Shown here in pieces: positions 61,912-64,000 of a DNA stretch of 64,000 nt (the first letter of the stretch is position 1; every line of letters begins with the position of its first letter). The translations under genes were made by a program, and so were the position numbers. The stretch is from Streptomyces uncialis (GTDB taxonomy: Bacteria; Actinomycetota; Actinomycetes; Streptomycetales; Streptomycetaceae), in contig NZ_CP109583.1 of assembly GCF_036250755.1 (NCBI RefSeq), positions 6,425,501 through 6,489,500 on the forward strand, given 5' to 3'. The notes beneath the pieces were generated by a model. The model was given only the letters and a program-made list of their open reading frames with translations, did no database searches and had not been told where the DNA came from.

Positions 61912-62603
61912 GGGTCAACTCCTGCTGTGGGGTGGAGTGGTGGCAGTGGCAGCAGCGCTTTGCCCCGCGCCACTTCGGCGCGGCTGGGGCACGAGGGGGT
62001 GGTCCGGCTGGCTCGTCGGCCGGAACGGATGAAGGGCGAGAGGGCCCGCGCGTTGAGGCATTCCGGCGGACCTGAAGTCGGTGGCCGCGTGGCCGGAGGG
62101 CGGAAGAGGACCGTCCGGTGGACGCTCACCTGGTCGTGGCCGACATGACGTCGATCGCCATCCGGCTGTGTGTTCCCGCAGCCGGTCGTTTCCTTGGGGT
62201 GGGAGACAGAAGCGGCCGTTTCGGCCCTTCTTCGCGATGCCGCTACTGGTACCGGGCGAACCGCGTCGGGCGCTCGGACACAGGAACCTGAAGCTCAGTC
62301 ACTTGTCGTCTTCGGTCTACTTCGTAGCCCTTCCTAATGTACTGTTTCATGATCTGTCGGGCATTACCCCGTTAGAGTGGCCGACTTCACCGTCATGGCC
62401 GTGGCAGAGCGGCCACTTTTCTGCTGGCGCGAGCCGGGAACGGCTGACCGGCTGGGCCCCGTTACCCCCGGATCCCCGTGCCGATCGCCCGATGACCTGT
62501 ACCGCGTGCCACGACGCCGAGTCCCGATGACGGAGCCGACGGAGGTGACGGAGCCGACGGCCGACGGAGCCGAGGGAGCCGACGGCCGATCGTCGCGCGG
62601 CGG
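61912..62603. other. Intergenic region, no gene
   Basis: 692 bp. GC drops near 62280-62350 (TTAGAG, TAATGTACTG), where a promoter might lie. Inverted repeat TGGCCG...CGGCCA followed by C-TTTT (62396-62420) is a possible terminator of rightward transcription, though no rightward gene precedes it here. Open frames in this stretch look random. Confidence 0.5.
62396..62420 (+). terminator. Hairpin with T-tract, orphan
   Basis: TGGCCG (62396-62401) and CGGCCA (62410-62415) form a short stem with an 8-nt loop, followed by CTTTT. The orientation would end a plus-strand transcript, so it may mark an unannotated small RNA from the AT-richer stretch before it. Confidence 0.4.
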
Positions 62604-63008
62604 CTACGACCGGGTGCCGGAGCGCTGCGACCGCCTGGCCGACAGCACCTGGACCAGCGCCAGCACGCTCAGGCCGAACATGAGCATGCCCAGGGGGACA
62701 TGGAGGGACGTCACGTGCGCGACGCCCGACGCCACCTGCACCGAGGCGAGTACCAGGAACCCGGTCGCGTACAGGATCGGGCGGGGCGGGCCGCCGCCCG
62801 GTCGCCACGTCAGGATCGCGGCGATCACGTACAGCATCGACGCGGCGTACAGCACGCGTGATCCGATGTCGTGCAGGGCGTAGCCGTGGGACGAGGACAG
62901 GAGTATCCCGGCGGTGACGGTCTGGAAGAGCAGGGCCAGGGTCTGGAGGGATATCGCGACCTGGAGGAAGGTGTGGCTGCGGTGCCCTGCCGTCGTCCGT
63001 GCGGCCAT
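62604..63008 (-). CDS. Four-span membrane protein
   Basis: 134 residues, ATG 63008. Hydrophobic segments: FLQVAISLQTLALLFQTVTAGILL, VLYAASMLYVIAAILTW, ILYATGFLVLASVQVASGVAH and PLGMLMFGLSVLALVQVLS. It has the look of a small DoxX-like or cytochrome b-type membrane protein. It is divergent from the ECF sigma gene, 167 bp away, and may be its target. Confidence 0.82.
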   Translation of the reverse strand: MAARTTAGHRSHTFLQVAISLQTLALLFQTVTAGILLSSSHGYALHDIGSRVLYAASMLYVIAAILTWRPGGGPPRPILYATGFLVLASVQVASGVAHVTSLHVPLGMLMFGLSVLALVQVLSARRSQRSGTRS

Positions 63009-63175
63009 GGCTCGGTCCCTTCTTCGCCTCGCGGCGGCGGATCGGTAGTGTCTCGGTACTCCGACGACGTGGGCTCGCGGGATGTGAGGCGGGACGCCGG
63101 AGCCACGGTCCGGTGCGGTGTTCCGCCGAGGCGGGAGCGGGAACGGCCGGGACGAACCAGGGAGAAGGCGCGACC

Positions 63176-64000
63176 ATGAGCAGCCCGTCCAGTACGCCGT
63201 CCGAGCCCGTGCGTGATCGGTCCGAGCCGACCCTGGGCGTGGTCGTCGGTGAGCGGCGGCGGCTGATCAACATCGGTTACCGGCTGCTCGGTTCACTGGC
63301 CGAGGCCGAGGACGCCGTCCAGGAGACGTACGCCCGCTGGTACGCGCTGTCGCGGGAGCGGCAGGAGGCCGTCGAGTCACCGGGTGCCTGGCTGACGACG
63401 GTGGCCACCCGTGTCTGCCTGGACGTGCTCGGCTCGGCGCGGGTCCGGCGCGAGCGCTACGTAGGGGAGTGGATACCCGAGCCGCTGCCCGACCGTACGG
63501 AGTGGATGAGCGGGCGCGCGGGCGGCGGCGGGGCGGGGTCGGCCGACCCCGCCGACCGGGTCACCCTGGACGAGTCGGTGAGCATGGCGTTCCTCGTCGT
63601 GCTGGAGTCGATGACACCGGCCGAACGCGTGGCGTTCATCCTGCACGATGTCTTCCGGTACCCCTTCGCGGAGGTCGCGGGGATGGTCGGCCGGACACCG
63701 GCGGCCTGCCGTCAGCTGGCGGCCTCGGCCCGCAAGCGGGTGCGTGCCGCGAAGGCCCCGGCCGTTCCGGCGGCAGGGCAGGCCGGTGTGGTGCGGGATT
63801 TCAAGGAGGCGTGGGAGGCCAAGGACATCGAGGCGCTGGTCGGTCTTCTCGACCCCGGCGCCACGATGGTCGCGGACGGCGGCGGACTGGCAGGCGCCGC
63901 CCTCCGCCCGGTCGAGGGCGGCGAGCGCATCGCGGAGTACCTGATCCATATCGCGGCCAAGGCCCCCGGGCTGACGCTGCTGGAGCGGACGGTCAACGGC
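63176..64000 (+). CDS. ECF RNA polymerase sigma factor (SigJ-like), 3' end outside window
   Basis: At least 275 residues; the frame runs to the window edge without a stop. ATG 63176 follows GGGAGAAGG. Sigma region 2 is at about 25-85 (RLINIGYRLLGSLAEAEDAVQETYARWY, GAWLTTVATRVCLDVLGSARVRRERYVGEWIPEPL). Region 4 has MTPAERVAFILHDVFRYPFAEVAGMVGRTPAACRQLAASARKRV. A SnoaL-like domain begins at VVRDFKEAWEAKDIEALVGLLDPGATMVADGGG, as in SigJ/ECF41-type factors, where it controls activity. It may direct the divergent 62604-63008 gene. Confidence 0.93.
   Translation, partial: MSSPSSTPSEPVRDRSEPTLGVVVGERRRLINIGYRLLGSLAEAEDAVQETYARWYALSRERQEAVESPGAWLTTVATRVCLDVLGSARVRRERYVGEWIPEPLPDRTEWMSGRAGGGGAGSADPADRVTLDESVSMAFLVVLESMTPAERVAFILHDVFRYPFAEVAGMVGRTPAACRQLAASARKRVRAAKAPAVPAAGQAGVVRDFKEAWEAKDIEALVGLLDPGATMVADGGGLAGAALRPVEGGERIAEYLIHIAAKAPGLTLLERTVNG

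Overview
The window is a high-GC (about 70 percent or more) actinobacterial chromosome segment, almost certainly Streptomyces. The evidence is the strong G/C third-position bias, GTG/TTG starts, WhiJ-type regulators with DUF397 partners, a class E sortase motif (LAxTG), a DasR-type operator upstream of a secreted chitinase, and a run of recognisable core genes: tricorn protease, HIT protein, RNase Z-like, PhoH, YbeY, CorC/HlyC, Era, protealysin-like M4 protease and LeuA with a leucine-rich leader peptide. No rRNA or tRNA genes were seen. The window starts inside the tricorn gene and ends inside an ECF sigma-factor gene.

Layout. 1-5.1 kb: core genes (tricorn, HIT, RNase Z-like). 5.1-8.4 kb: first WhiJ/Scr1-like regulatory module, with four DUF397 genes, an XRE-DUF5753 regulator, a divergent small gene and a two-gene unit of unknown function. 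8.5-14.6 kb: accessory island with four type I-E-like CRISPR arrays and no cas genes, two small membrane proteins and a secreted NucA/NucB nuclease with a downstream partner gene. 15-18.5 kb: a DasR-like box, a C-rich and G-poor leader of about 0.9 kb, and a modular GH18 chitinase that overlaps an opposing MFS transporter frame. 20.4-28.8 kb: sugar kinase, then phoH-ybeY-hlyC-yjbR-cytidine-deaminase-like and era, interrupted by 70-bp repeats and a MerR/aminotransferase pair. 28.9-32.6 kb: SGNH hydrolase/TetR pair, protealysin with its emfourin inhibitor, and the leuA leader. 32.6-42.2 kb: leuA, TerB-like, MMPL transporter, NarL-type two-component system and a TetR/dehydrogenase pair. 42.6-48.5 kb: a 1951-residue sortase-anchored surface protein. 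48.6-56.4 kb: serine hydrolase operon, MarR-like regulator, HicB-like/DUF4097/ABC exporter cluster and a phosphotransferase. 56.5-60.4 kb: second WhiJ/Scr1-like module, a rearranged paralogue of the first. 60.4-64 kb: Cys-rich C1q-like protein, small membrane protein and ECF sigma factor.

How genes work together. The two WhiJ-like modules share the regulator/DUF397 overlap, a divergent promoter signature and a two-gene unit (about 120 aa, then 65-80 aa Cys-rich) preceded by the same hairpin, so they are paralogous loci about 51 kb apart. The CRISPR arrays share repeats and, in three cases, a leader on their right side, so they would be transcribed leftward and would depend on Cas proteins encoded outside the window. 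Several regulator/target pairs have visible operators (MerR, two TetR, and a GTTGC-box regulator).

Most promising for follow-up: the duplicated small-protein unit with its conserved leader hairpin, the long C>G leader of the chitinase gene, the exact 10-bp-phased TGGC array at 51.83 kb, and the nuclease/partner pair inside the CRISPR island.
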